From JBCFAY01 sp038562375 (GTDB taxonomy: Bacteria; Bacillota; Clostridia; Christensenellales; CAG-138): a stretch of 64,000 bases of DNA. Position 1 is the first letter of the stretch. Each line of letters opens with the position of its first letter. The stretch spans positions 1-64,000 of the forward strand of contig JBCFAY010000017.1 in NCBI GenBank assembly GCA_038562375.1, given 5' to 3'. Shown in pieces: positions 1 to 8,982 of this stretch. Under the pieces are notes generated by a model. That model worked only from the letters and a program-made list of their open reading frames with translations, ran no database searches and had not been told where the DNA came from. Position numbers and translations under genes: made by a program.

Positions 1-22
1 CGAGCGGCTTCAGACCAAGACA

Positions 23-55
23 AAACTGACGCCGCTTGAAAAACGGCGTCAGTTT
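23..55. terminator. Hairpin terminator, possibly bidirectional
   Basis: A 12-bp perfect stem (23-34 with 44-55) closes a 9-nt loop. On the minus strand the stem runs into a T-rich stretch, so it could end the leftward SPL-like gene (stop at 187). On the plus strand it ends in three T, so it may instead end a gene lying left of the window. Nothing else is seen in positions 1-186. Confidence 0.5.
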
Positions 56-186
56 GCGTAATTACTCGCTATTCTACGACTGGGCGTTTTCTCCGTGTCC
101 TATGATCGGGGTTCAGTCCAGCTTTCAGGCGGCGCGTTTTGCTGCGTAAAATCCGCAGGAAAATTCGGCATGACGGAACCATATCC

Positions 187-1188
187 TTATGCGATGTACA
201 GTATCGGCATACTTCCAAGGCATTGAGCCAGTTTCTCGCGCAAAAAAGCTTCCGCCTCACTGCGGATCGGCGTACGGTAGCAGTATTTGCCCCGGCCGCG
301 TCCCGTCATCAGTGCGGGATCAAAGGGCTGCAAAGCGTTTGGGAACGCCTCGGTATTGATCGCGTTCTGCACGAAGCTATACGTCATCAATATGATTTCG
401 ATGAAACCGAGGCATTTCACCTTTTCGCTCAGCCCCTCCGCCAGCCGCTCGATGAGTTCCCCGTAATGCCTTTTCCAGTCCGGTATGAGAATGACCGGAG
501 CGATGAGCAGACCAATCGGGTATCCCGCGTCGCACATCGAGTTGAGCGCGCGGATGCGCCCTTCAAGCAGCGAGGTGCCGATCTCGATTTTGCGGATGAT
601 CTCCTGTGGATTCACGCTCATCCGGAATATGGTCTTGCCCCTGTGATCGAGGGCGAGTAGCGGCTCGACCATTTCAAATTTTGTTGGGAAAGTGAGACTT
701 CCTCCGCCCTCGCGGGCGAAGCGCTCGATCGTCCAGGGCAAATTGCCTGTGATCGTGTTTTCAAGCACCAGGTCGCTGTTGCTGCCGATTTCGAATGTCT
801 GCGGCGCGCAGACCGCGGCGTCCGTTTTCAGCAGTTTCTCCATCATCTGTTCGCGGTTCACGAACAATCTTAGATACGCGCACTTGTTGTAATTGCAAAC
901 GAGATAACAATACAGGCACATCGCCCTGCAGCCGGAGGACGTGTAGGGCACGAGCCAATCGGATACCTTATGGTTTTCCACGTATTTGTGCGTCTTTCGA
1001 ACCCCTATGATAAGATGCTGCTTCAGCCTTGGGAAATCCCTGTTCTTTGCTTGGCTGAACATCGTAACCCGATTGTGATTCTCGATTTCCACCCACGGCA
1101 AACGGGCGAACTTTTCGCGCAATGATTGCCCGAGTTCATACCCTAGGGCGGCGGGCTCATAATATACCCTGTCGAAGTTCATCTCCAT
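187..1188 (-). CDS. Spore photoproduct lyase family radical SAM protein, catalytic Cys replaced
   Basis: The 333-residue protein matches spore photoproduct lyase over its whole length (B. subtilis SplB is 342 aa). The radical SAM cluster motif CRAMCLYC is at residues 87-94 (Cys87, Cys91, Cys94), followed by Tyr95; Tyr93 and Tyr95 match the tyrosines of SplB. The usual FEAxCTSD motif is here FEIGSNSD, so the hydrogen-donor Cys (Cys141 in B. subtilis) is Ser136. True SplB repairs the thymine spore lesion with S-adenosylmethionine; without that Cys the activity is uncertain, and this may be a related radical SAM enzyme. The ATG at 1188 was chosen because GGAGG lies 7 nt upstream; a longer open frame to 1437 has no comparable support. 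The gene is divergent from queA. Confidence 0.8.
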   Translation of the reverse strand: MEMNFDRVYYEPAALGYELGQSLREKFARLPWVEIENHNRVTMFSQAKNRDFPRLKQHLIIGVRKTHKYVENHKVSDWLVPYTSSGCRAMCLYCYLVCNYNKCAYLRLFVNREQMMEKLLKTDAAVCAPQTFEIGSNSDLVLENTITGNLPWTIERFAREGGGSLTFPTKFEMVEPLLALDHRGKTIFRMSVNPQEIIRKIEIGTSLLEGRIRALNSMCDAGYPIGLLIAPVILIPDWKRHYGELIERLAEGLSEKVKCLGFIEIILMTYSFVQNAINTEAFPNALQPFDPALMTGRGRGKYCYRTPIRSEAEAFLREKLAQCLGSMPILYIA

Positions 1189-1324
1189 ATCGATTCCTCC
1201 AAAGCTTATTCTGCCGAAAATCACGAAACCTATTTGACAAATGTAAGATCTGGAATAAGCGCAGCGCGTGGATAGAGACGCAGGCCTCAAACAAACATTC
1301 CTTTGCTGTCCCGGTATCCTTTCC

Positions 1325-1353
1325 TTTACAGCGCAGGCATTTTCACCTATAAT
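1325..1353 (+). promoter_or_regulatory. Sigma-A-type promoter for queA
   Basis: TTTACA (1325-1330), a 17-nt spacer and a perfect TATAAT (1348-1353) lie 33 nt before the queA start. Confidence 0.6.
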
Positions 1354-1386
1354 TGACTCGCCAATAGATAAAGGAACCTGATTGTT

Positions 1387-2409
1387 TTGAAGACGAGCGA
1401 TTTTTATTATGAACTTCCGCAGCATCTGATCGCGCAAACGCCCGTGAAGGATCGCAGCGCCTCGCGGCTGCTGGTGTACGAGCGCAGGACGCGCTCGATT
1501 GCCGACAGGGTGTTTACGGATCTCGTTGAATACCTGAACCCGGGCGATCTTCTCGTGCGCAACACGACGCGCGTTCTGCCTGCGCGCCTAAACGCGCACC
1601 GCGAGGGCACCGGCGGCAAGCTCGAGATCCTTCTGTTAAAAAGGGTCGAAGGCGACCGATGGGAGTGCCTCGTGAAGCCGGGCAAGCGAGCGAAAAGCGG
1701 GCTGCGGTTTGTTATAAACGACGAGCTGAGCGCGGTGATCGGGGAGACCACCGACGCCGGAGGCAGAATCGTTCGGCTCGAATACGAGGGGATCTTTGAG
1801 GAAGTGCTCGACCGTGCGGGAGAGATGCCGCTTCCGCCGTACATCACGGAAAAGCTCGACGATAAGGAACGGTACCAGACGGTCTACGCGCGGGAGAACG
1901 GTTCCGCCGCCGCGCCCACGGCCGGACTTCATTTTACGGAGCGCTTTTTGGACGAGCTGACGGCCAAAGGGGTTGGGATCGCGGATGTTCTTCTGCATGT
2001 GGGGCTTGGGACGTTCCGCCCCGTCAGCGTCAAAAACGTCGAAGAGCATCATATGCACAGCGAATACTACGTGGTTCCCGAGGCTGCCGCGGATGCGATC
2101 AACGCCTGCCGCGAGCGCGGGAATAAGGTGATTTGTGTCGGCACGACCTCCTGCAGGACGATCGAAAGCGTGGCCGACGAGCAGGGAAGGGTGCGCGCCG
2201 GGAGCGGATGGACGGATATCTTCATCCATCCGGGCTATCGTTTTCGCGCGATAGACGCGCTGATCACGAATTTTCACCTTCCGGAATCGACGCTTCTGAT
2301 GCTCGTGAGCGCCATGAGCTCGACCGACGAGATGCTGCGCGTTTATCGCCATGCGGTGGAGCGGGGATACAGGTTTTTCAGCTTCGGCGACGCGATGCTG
2401 ATCCTATAG
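1387..2409 (+). CDS. queA: S-adenosylmethionine:tRNA ribosyltransferase-isomerase
   Basis: QueA transfers and isomerises the ribosyl part of S-adenosylmethionine onto 7-aminomethyl-7-deazaguanine in tRNA, giving epoxyqueuosine at the wobble position. The 340-residue product is the normal family length and shows the family blocks DFYYELP near the N-terminus, LLVRNTTRVLPARL (about 55-68), APTAGLHFT (about 177-185), HVGLGTFRPV (about 203-212) and the ALITNFHLPESTLLMLV block near the C-terminus. The start is a TTG with AAGGAA about 10 nt upstream. It lies just before tgt, the other tRNA-queuosine gene, but tgt has its own promoter. Confidence 0.96.
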   Translation: MKTSDFYYELPQHLIAQTPVKDRSASRLLVYERRTRSIADRVFTDLVEYLNPGDLLVRNTTRVLPARLNAHREGTGGKLEILLLKRVEGDRWECLVKPGKRAKSGLRFVINDELSAVIGETTDAGGRIVRLEYEGIFEEVLDRAGEMPLPPYITEKLDDKERYQTVYARENGSAAAPTAGLHFTERFLDELTAKGVGIADVLLHVGLGTFRPVSVKNVEEHHMHSEYYVVPEAAADAINACRERGNKVICVGTTSCRTIESVADEQGRVRAGSGWTDIFIHPGYRFRAIDALITNFHLPESTLLMLVSAMSSTDEMLRVYRHAVERGYRFFSFGDAMLIL

Positions 2410-2519
2410 TATAGGGGCTGTGCGCGCGCATCTGAAGCCGCGTGCGGAAAGAACCCCGGGTGTTCCGGCAAAGCGGCTTTTTCCGGCGACAACGCCCAAA
2501 CGGCCGAGGGACCGCGAGG

Positions 2520-2548
2520 TTGAAATAAAGCGTTTGTGCTGTTATAAT
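2520..2548 (+). promoter_or_regulatory. Sigma-A-type promoter for tgt operon
   Basis: TTGAAA (2520-2525), 17 nt, then a perfect TATAAT (2543-2548), about 100 nt before tgt. It separates the tgt run from queA. Confidence 0.65.
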
Positions 2549-2649
2549 AACAAAGCTATGGCAGGCGTTGGGGCAACTTTCCGTTCAAAAACGAACATCC
2601 GGCGTATGCCGGATCGTCCATGGCTTAAAGCAATACAACGAGGATGACG

Positions 2650-3765
2650 ATGGCGCTTTTTGAATACGAATTGATCAAAGAATGCAAGCAATCCGGCGCC
2701 CGGCTCGGCAGGCTTCACACGCCGCACGGCTTTATCGATACGCCGTGCTACATGCCCGTGGGCACACAGGCCACAGTGAAAGCCATGACGCCGCAGGACC
2801 TATACGGCGTAGGCGCGTCCATCATACTCGCCAACACCTATCATCTTTATATGCGCCCCGGGCATCGCCTTGTGGAGGAAGCCGGCGGGCTTCACTCGTT
2901 TATGGCGTTCGACCGGCCGATCCTCACGGACAGCGGCGGCTTTCAGGTCTTTAGCCTCGCGGGCATCAATAAAATACAGGAAGACGGCGTGCAGTTTTGT
3001 TCCCATATCGACGGGAGCAAGCATTTCTTCACCCCCGAATCCGTCATGGAGATCGAGCAGGCGCTCGGCGCCGATATTGCGATGTGCTTTGACGAGTGCG
3101 CGCCGTATCCCTGCGATTATGAATACGCCGTCGCAGCGATGAACCGCACGCATCGTTGGGCAAAGCGCTGCAAAAGCGCGCACACGCGTTCCGATCAGGC
3201 GCTGTTCGGCATCGTGCAGGGCGGGGTGTTCAAGGATCTTCGCATCGAGAGCGCGAAAACGCTCGCGGATATGGATTTTCCCGGGTACGGCATCGGCGGC
3301 CTGTCCGTCGGCGAGCCGAAGGAGTTCATGTACGACATGCTCGAGGCTCTCATGCCGCATATGCCCCAATATAAGCCGCGTTACCTCATGGGCGTCGGCA
3401 GCCCCGACTGTTTGATCGAGGGCGTGATCCGCGGCGTCGACATGTTCGACTGCGTGCTGCAGACCCGCGCCGCGCGCAACGGCCTCGCCCTGACGCGCGA
3501 GGGCCGTAAAATGCTGAGAAACGCCCAATTCGAGCGGGATTTTACGCCGATCGAGGAGGACTGCGACTGTTACGCCTGCAGGAACTTTACCAGGGGCTAC
3601 ATCCGCCACCTGATCAAAGCCAAGGAGATCCTCGGCGCGCACTTGATCACCGTGCACAACCTGCGCTTTTCGCTCCGCCTGATGGAGGATATCCGAAAAG
3701 CGATATTGGAAGACCGTTTGCTCGATTTCCGGCGTGAGCTTTACGGAAAGGGACGGCTGTGGTGA
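2650..3765 (+). CDS. tgt: tRNA-guanine transglycosylase
   Basis: Exchanges guanine-34 for preQ1 in tRNAs with GUN anticodons, the step before QueA. The 371-residue protein has the substrate pocket DSGGFQVFSLAG with the catalytic Asp near 94, the GGLSVGEPKE glycine loop, the second catalytic Asp in DMFDCVLQTRAARNG (about 265), and the zinc site CDCYAC followed by a His about 25 residues on. The ATG at 2650 was preferred to the in-frame ATG at 2644 because the purine-rich CGAGG sits 6 nt before 2650 but overlaps 2644. The stop overlaps tsaE, so these genes are probably co-transcribed. Confidence 0.96.
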   Translation: MALFEYELIKECKQSGARLGRLHTPHGFIDTPCYMPVGTQATVKAMTPQDLYGVGASIILANTYHLYMRPGHRLVEEAGGLHSFMAFDRPILTDSGGFQVFSLAGINKIQEDGVQFCSHIDGSKHFFTPESVMEIEQALGADIAMCFDECAPYPCDYEYAVAAMNRTHRWAKRCKSAHTRSDQALFGIVQGGVFKDLRIESAKTLADMDFPGYGIGGLSVGEPKEFMYDMLEALMPHMPQYKPRYLMGVGSPDCLIEGVIRGVDMFDCVLQTRAARNGLALTREGRKMLRNAQFERDFTPIEEDCDCYACRNFTRGYIRHLIKAKEILGAHLITVHNLRFSLRLMEDIRKAILEDRLLDFRRELYGKGRLW

Positions 3766-4211
3766 GCGGGGTTATGTTGCGATCCTCAAGCGAAGACGAG
3801 ACCATGGCGCTCGGCGCGCGCCTTGCGGCGAAGGGCTATCCCGGGATGTTCGTTGCGCTATACGGCGGACTCGGGGCGGGAAAAACCGTTTTTGCTCGAG
3901 GATTTGCCCGAGAGATGGGGATCGGCGAACTGACGAGCCCGACGTTTACGATCGTCTGCGAACACGAAGGGCTGCTTCATTTCGACGCGTATCGCCTTAC
4001 AGGAGCCGCGGAGCTCCACGATATCGGCTTTCTGGATTATCTCGCGCGCGGCCGGCGTATTCTGATGGAATGGCCGGAAAACGTTGAAGACGCATTGCCG
4101 GATGAGCGCATCGATGTTTATCTTGAGGGTAGCGGCGATGCCGAGCGGTTGATTCGTATGATCCCGCATGGCGAGAGGGCGGCGCAACTTATCCGGGAGG
4201 CGCTCGCATGA
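3759..4211 (+). CDS. tsaE: tRNA threonylcarbamoyladenosine biosynthesis ATPase TsaE
   Basis: TsaE is the small P-loop ATPase that supports the TsaB-TsaD complex in making t6A37 of ANN-decoding tRNAs. The 150-residue product has the Walker A GGLGAGKT near residue 36, the family TSPTFTIV motif and the LMEWPE block. The start is a GTG overlapping the tgt stop; the GTG at 3762 (GTGA overlap, 8 nt after AAGGGA) is an equally good choice. It overlaps tsaB by 4 nt. tsaD is not in the window. Confidence 0.93.
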   Translation: MVSGVMLRSSSEDETMALGARLAAKGYPGMFVALYGGLGAGKTVFARGFAREMGIGELTSPTFTIVCEHEGLLHFDAYRLTGAAELHDIGFLDYLARGRRILMEWPENVEDALPDERIDVYLEGSGDAERLIRMIPHGERAAQLIREALA

Positions 4212-4873
4212 AGCTTATGGCGCTTTCAACCTCGGGCCCCGTCGCATCCGTCGCGCTCTATGCTGAAGATTCGCAGAAAGGCGTGTGGTTCGGCGCGGCG
4301 GGCCGCGCGCACAGCGAAACGCTCTTTATAACGATCGATGATGCGCTCGGCGAAGCCGGGATGCAAATGAATGAGTTCGACGCGTTCGCGGTAGACGTTG
4401 GGCCGGGTTCTTTCACGGGCGTGCGCATCGGCGTCTCGGCGGCGAACGCGCTCGCATATGCCTGCGGCTGTTCTGTGATAGAGGTGGATTCGCTGACGGC
4501 GCTTTATCATAACGCATCCAAAGAACCGCGTGTCTGCGCGCTCTTGGACGCCCGAAACGGGAACGGATACGCGTCGCTATTCCTCGAGGGGAAAAGCGTC
4601 GGCCCCGAAGCGGTATCGATCGCGGAATACCTTAAGGCCGTTCCTGAAAACACGCTGTTCTTGGGCGACGGCGCAGAGTTGCACGCGACGCTGATTCGCG
4701 AGCTGACGAAATCGCCGCATTTTGCTCCTGAAAAAAACATGCTCAGCGCGCTTGGCGTAATTGACGCCGCGATCCAAAAATTGTCGTCCGGGGACAGGGT
4801 GCGTGCCGCGACGCCATTGTATCTGCGGCCGTCGCAGGCGGAAAGGATGTATGAAACCCGTTATGGACACTGA
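4208..4873 (+). CDS. tsaB: tRNA threonylcarbamoyladenosine biosynthesis protein TsaB
   Basis: An ASKHA-fold partner of TsaD in t6A synthesis. The 221-residue protein starts KLMALSTSGPVASVAL, where many TsaB have ILAIDTS, and carries the signature DVGPGSFTGVRIGVSAANALA near 62-82. It starts in an ATGA overlap with tsaE and ends 23 nt inside the chosen start of rimI, the usual Bacillota order tsaE-tsaB-rimI. Confidence 0.94.
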   Translation: MKLMALSTSGPVASVALYAEDSQKGVWFGAAGRAHSETLFITIDDALGEAGMQMNEFDAFAVDVGPGSFTGVRIGVSAANALAYACGCSVIEVDSLTALYHNASKEPRVCALLDARNGNGYASLFLEGKSVGPEAVSIAEYLKAVPENTLFLGDGAELHATLIRELTKSPHFAPEKNMLSALGVIDAAIQKLSSGDRVRAATPLYLRPSQAERMYETRYGH

Positions 4874-5357
4874 CCGGGCGTCGATCGCCATTCGCGATAT
4901 GAAAAAAAAAGATCTCGGGCGTGTGGCCGAATTGGAACGGCTGTGTTTTTCCATGCCCTGGAGCGAGAAAGCGCTCGCGAGCGAGCTGAAAAACAAGGTC
5001 GCGCTGTATCAGGTTTTGGAGCATGACGGCAAGATCGCCGCATATGCTGGGATGTGGCTCGTGCTGGATGAGGCGCATGTGACGAATGTGGCGGTCGACC
5101 CGGAATTCAGGCGGCAGGGCTTGGGGCTCATGCTGATGCTTGACATGATGCGGCGCGCTCGATCGCGCGGCGCAACGCGCATGACGCTCGAGGTGCGCGA
5201 GAAAAATTACGGCGCTCAGAGCTTTTACGCTGCCCTTGGTTTTATCAAGGCCGGCATACGGCGGGGGTATTATAGTGACACAGGCGAGGACGCGTTCATA
5301 CTATGGAATGACTCTTTGGACGCCACGCTTGAAAAATTCACGGATTATCAGGTATGA
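4851..5357 (+). CDS. rimI: Ribosomal protein S18-alanine N-acetyltransferase RimI-type GNAT
   Basis: A 168-residue GNAT acetyltransferase. The acetyl-CoA loop RRQGLGLML is near residue 85-93, preceded by VTNVAVDPEF, and the C-terminal FYAALGF block is typical of RimI. It probably acetylates the N-terminus of ribosomal protein S18; the position after tsaE-tsaB supports the name. ATG 4851 has GGAAAGG just upstream; ATG 4863 is a possible shorter start. Confidence 0.88.
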   Translation: MKPVMDTDRASIAIRDMKKKDLGRVAELERLCFSMPWSEKALASELKNKVALYQVLEHDGKIAAYAGMWLVLDEAHVTNVAVDPEFRRQGLGLMLMLDMMRRARSRGATRMTLEVREKNYGAQSFYAALGFIKAGIRRGYYSDTGEDAFILWNDSLDATLEKFTDYQV

Positions 5358-5389
5358 TATACCGATTGGGAGAGGCAAGGGGGTGACGT

Positions 5390-6154
5390 ATGCAAATCGC
5401 CGTAAACGGATTGAACATCCATTATGAGCGCATGGGCAAGGGCCGTCCCGTATTGCTGCTGCACGGTTGGGGCGCGAATACGGACGTCATGCGTTCGATC
5501 GCGCAATATCTTGCCGCGATCGGCAGAGAAGCCGTCAGCCTCGATTTTCCAGGCTTCGGGAAGAGCGACGCGCCTGCCGAGCCTTGGGGAATACCGGAAT
5601 ATGCGCGCTTTACCCGTGCGTTTGTCGAGGCGCTCGATATCCGCGGGGCGGATGTCGTCGCCCACTCGTTCGGCGGCCGCGTCACGATATACCTCGCGGC
5701 GGAGGAGGCGAAGCTTTTCGGGCGGCTGGTGCTGGTGGACGCTGCGGGCATAAGGCCCAAACGATCCTTAAAATATTATCTGAAGGTATATTCCTATAAG
5801 ATCGGGAAGCGCCTTGCGAAGATCGGCTTTCTCGATCGGATCTTCAAGCTTTCCGAAAGACAGAAGAATGCCGGAAGCGCCGACTATCGAGCGCTCTCGG
5901 GCACGATGCGCGCAACTTTCGTCAAGGTCGTCAATCATGACCTGTCGCCGCTTTTAAGGCGGATCGCCAACGAGGTCCTTCTCGTGTGGGGGCGGGAGGA
6001 TAAGGAAACGCCGATGTACATGGCCGAGCGCATGGAGCGTGAAATACCCAACTGCGGGCTTGCCGTGATCGAAAACGCGGGGCATTTCAGCTTCCTCGAC
6101 CAATATGCGCGGTTTTGTTCCATCATTAAGGTCTTACTGGAGGATCGATCGTGA
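5390..6154 (+). CDS. Alpha/beta hydrolase
   Basis: A 254-residue alpha/beta hydrolase without signal peptide. The oxyanion region LLLHGWGANT lies near 20, the nucleophile elbow AHSFGG near 92-97, the acid probably in GREDKETP and the His in NAGHFSFLD near the C-terminus, so the triad is complete. Substrate is not shown by sequence. It overlaps the Mur ligase gene by 4 nt and is followed by a D-Ala-D-Ala-type ligase, which suggests a cell-wall role, perhaps hydrolysis of an envelope ester or amide; that part is inference. Confidence 0.8.
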   Translation: MQIAVNGLNIHYERMGKGRPVLLLHGWGANTDVMRSIAQYLAAIGREAVSLDFPGFGKSDAPAEPWGIPEYARFTRAFVEALDIRGADVVAHSFGGRVTIYLAAEEAKLFGRLVLVDAAGIRPKRSLKYYLKVYSYKIGKRLAKIGFLDRIFKLSERQKNAGSADYRALSGTMRATFVKVVNHDLSPLLRRIANEVLLVWGREDKETPMYMAERMEREIPNCGLAVIENAGHFSFLDQYARFCSIIKVLLEDRS

Positions 6155-7773
6155 GCTGGATTTCTATCGTTTATCTTATCCTGGTGATAGGCGCCACGCT
6201 TTATGCGTCGCTTAGATACGTGCACATGCTGCAGCTCGAGAGCTACCAGGGCAGGATGTATGTCAAATGGGTCAAAAAGCACTTCAACGACGACTTCATC
6301 CCGTTTTTGCTCATCGGCGTCCTGTGCATGGCGCTGCGCAGCGGATATGTGCTCTTTTATGCGAATGATCCGGTACTCTCCCAGATCATGTGGTATCTTG
6401 CGGATGCGGGTTACCTTGTCGGCCTTGTCTTCATCGGATTCGTCAACCGTAAAAAACCGGCAAAAAAGCCTTTGAAATTCACCGGTCGCGCCGCAAGGCT
6501 GCTCGCTGCACTTGCCGTCATCGTCGTTCCTTTCACGTTCGCGTTTTTCTTCAAGTATGATATCTCCACATGGGGCGGCTATTTGCTGGTCTCCATCCAA
6601 CGCTATCTGCCCGGCATCCTGCTTCCGTTGACCGTGATACTGGCGTACTTCATTACGTATCCGGTCGAGGCGCTCGTCAGGGGCTGGTATTTTAACGACG
6701 CGCGCCGCAAACTCGATCGGCAGGAGAATCTTATCAAGATCGCAATCACGGGAAGCTACGGAAAGACCAGCACGAAGTTCATATTGGCGACGATATTATC
6801 CGAAAAGTACAAAACGCTCGCCACGCCCGGAAGCTTCAATACGCCGATGGGCGTCACAAGGGTCATCCGCGAGCAGCTTGAAGCGGGGCATGAGGCGTTC
6901 ATCGCCGAGATGGGCGCGCGCTATTCCGGCGATATCAAGGAGCTGTGCAAACTGGTCAAACCGCGCTACGGTATCATCACGTCGCTCGGAAAACAACACC
7001 TTGAGACGTTTGGCTCGCTCGAGGGCGTGATCGCGACCAAAGCCGAGCTGATCGACGGGCTCGACCCTTCCGGCGCGATCTTCTTAAACGGCGATAATCC
7101 TTACTGCGTCGAGCTTTATGAGAAGGAAACGAGGGTCGAGAAGCATCTGTTCGGCCTTGACGCACAGGGCGCGTATATGCGCGCGGACGATATCGAGATC
7201 GGCAATTTCGGCAGCCGGTTTACGCTGCAAAGCGAGGATGGGGAAAAGGTGGAGTGCACCACGCGCCTCTTGGGCCGACATAACATCCTCAACATCGCCG
7301 CCGCCGCCGCGCTCGCGTATCGGCTTGGGCTGACGCTCGAGCAGATCGCGTCCGGCATCGCGAAGATCAAGCCCGTCGAACACCGGCTGGAGCTGATCCC
7401 GGGCCCCGTCACCGTGATCGACGACGCGTTTAACGCAAACCCGGAAGGCGTACGTCACGCGCTCGAAACGATCAAGTGTTTCCCGGGGCGGCGCATCATC
7501 GTTACGCCGGGCATGGTGGAGCTTGGAGCGGAGGAGGAAGCGCTGAACGAAGCCTTCGGCCGCGATATGGCGTCCGCGGTCGACTTTGCGATACTGGTGG
7601 GAAAATCTCATGTGGAGCCGATCCGCCGGGGATTGCTAGAGGAAGGCTTCCCCGAGGAAAATATTTTGCGTGTGGACTCGCTCGCCGCTGCGAGCGAAAA
7701 GCTGCCGTTGCTGACGCAGCCCGGCTGCGTGGTGCTCTTTGAAAACGATCTGACCGACAATTATGAGGAATAA
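6151..7773 (+). CDS. Membrane-anchored Mur ligase family protein (MurF-like)
   Basis: A 540-residue protein with about four hydrophobic helices in the first 180 residues, followed by a Mur ligase core. The ATP loop ITGSYGKTSTK is near 201-211, then TPGSFNTPMGVTR, EMGARYSGDIKELC, the LLGRHNILNIAAAAALA block and DDAFNANPEGV in the C-terminal domain, all MurF-like. Soluble MurF adds D-Ala-D-Ala to UDP-MurNAc-tripeptide; a membrane-fused version is unusual for that job and may act on a lipid-linked substrate. The start is GTG overlapping the hydrolase, with GGAGGA upstream. The next gene is a D-Ala-D-Ala-type ligase, so the three probably form one pathway. Confidence 0.82.
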   Translation: MSWISIVYLILVIGATLYASLRYVHMLQLESYQGRMYVKWVKKHFNDDFIPFLLIGVLCMALRSGYVLFYANDPVLSQIMWYLADAGYLVGLVFIGFVNRKKPAKKPLKFTGRAARLLAALAVIVVPFTFAFFFKYDISTWGGYLLVSIQRYLPGILLPLTVILAYFITYPVEALVRGWYFNDARRKLDRQENLIKIAITGSYGKTSTKFILATILSEKYKTLATPGSFNTPMGVTRVIREQLEAGHEAFIAEMGARYSGDIKELCKLVKPRYGIITSLGKQHLETFGSLEGVIATKAELIDGLDPSGAIFLNGDNPYCVELYEKETRVEKHLFGLDAQGAYMRADDIEIGNFGSRFTLQSEDGEKVECTTRLLGRHNILNIAAAAALAYRLGLTLEQIASGIAKIKPVEHRLELIPGPVTVIDDAFNANPEGVRHALETIKCFPGRRIIVTPGMVELGAEEEALNEAFGRDMASAVDFAILVGKSHVEPIRRGLLEEGFPEENILRVDSLAAASEKLPLLTQPGCVVLFENDLTDNYEE

Positions 7774-7785
7774 CGGGAGGATGCT

Positions 7786-8955
7786 ATGCAAAACCTTGGC
7801 GTAATATTCGGCAGCCGCACCGCGGAGCACGATGTATCGATTATTTCCGGCCTGCAGGTGCTCGAGAATGCGGATAGGAAAAAATACAACGCTTTCCCGA
7901 TCTATATCTCCCGCGCCGGCGAATGGTTTATCGGCGACGCACTGCGCGATTTTAAGACCTACCGCGACTTTGATCCGAACCGCAAAGGGCTCACGCGCGT
8001 GTTTTTGCCCCCTGTGCCCGGCTACAACGGCTTATGCGCCGCGTCTTCGGGAATGTTCTCGCGCAGCACCAAGGTTGCCGAACTCGACTGCGCGATACTC
8101 GCGATGCACGGTATGCATGGTGAGGACGGCACGATCCAGGGGCTCTTCGAACTGGCGGATCTCCCGTATTCGAGCGCAGGCGTCACAGGCTCGGCGGTCG
8201 GCATGGATAAGATCGTGATGAAGGCCGTCTTTAAGAGCATGGGTTTGCCCGTTCTGCCCGGCAAGGATTTTTACCGCCGCGAATATCAGCAGTCCCCCGA
8301 GGGCGTGCTCGATGAGTGTGAGAAAATCGGGTATCCGCTGTTCGTCAAACCTGCGAACCTCGGCTCGTCGATCGGCATCGGGCGGGCAGCCGACCGCGCG
8401 TCCCTGCGCGCAGCCATCGATGTGGCCGTCAAATACGATCGCAGGGTGCTGGTGGAAAGAGGTCTTGAAAAGCCGATCGAGGTCAACTGCGCGTGCCTTG
8501 GATACGGAGCGGATTCGATCCCATCGCTGTGCGAACAGCCCGCCGGTCTCGACGAATTCCTTTCGTTCGAGGATAAATATACGCGCGGTTCGGGCAGCAA
8601 GGGCATGAAATCGCTCGCGCGGCAAATACCCGCGCCAATCGGCGAGGAGATGACCCGCGCCGTGCAGACGATGACGAAGGACATCTTCAGAATCCTCGAA
8701 TGCAAGGGCGTGGTGCGCGTCGACTACATGATCGACCGCGCTACGAACGAGCTGTATGTCAACGAGATCAACACCATTCCCGGATCGTTCGCGTATTATC
8801 TCTATGAGCCGATGGGAATCTCCTTTGCGGAACTGATCGATCGTCTGGTGGAAAACGCGCATCTTGCGCTTCGCGACAAGCATGAGTCGAGCTTCGCTTT
8901 TTCGTCCGAAATACTCGAAAAAGCGATGCGCGGGGCAAAGATGCTTAAGAAATAA
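7786..8955 (+). CDS. ddl: D-alanine--D-alanine ligase family protein
   Basis: ATP-grasp ligase of 389 residues. The N-terminal FGSRTAEHDVSIISG (family: FGGxSxEHxVS), the catalytic AMHGMHGEDGTIQGLFEL, the grasp VKPANLGSSIGI and the metal-binding YVNEINTIPGSF are all present. It makes D-Ala-D-Ala, or a related dipeptide such as D-Ala-D-Ser, for peptidoglycan; the specificity cannot be read by eye. It is somewhat longer than housekeeping Ddl. It follows the Mur ligase by 12 nt with GGGAGG before the ATG. Confidence 0.9.
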   Translation: MQNLGVIFGSRTAEHDVSIISGLQVLENADRKKYNAFPIYISRAGEWFIGDALRDFKTYRDFDPNRKGLTRVFLPPVPGYNGLCAASSGMFSRSTKVAELDCAILAMHGMHGEDGTIQGLFELADLPYSSAGVTGSAVGMDKIVMKAVFKSMGLPVLPGKDFYRREYQQSPEGVLDECEKIGYPLFVKPANLGSSIGIGRAADRASLRAAIDVAVKYDRRVLVERGLEKPIEVNCACLGYGADSIPSLCEQPAGLDEFLSFEDKYTRGSGSKGMKSLARQIPAPIGEEMTRAVQTMTKDIFRILECKGVVRVDYMIDRATNELYVNEINTIPGSFAYYLYEPMGISFAELIDRLVENAHLALRDKHESSFAFSSEILEKAMRGAKMLKK

Positions 8956-8982
8956 CAACAAAACGACGGAGGATATCATTGA

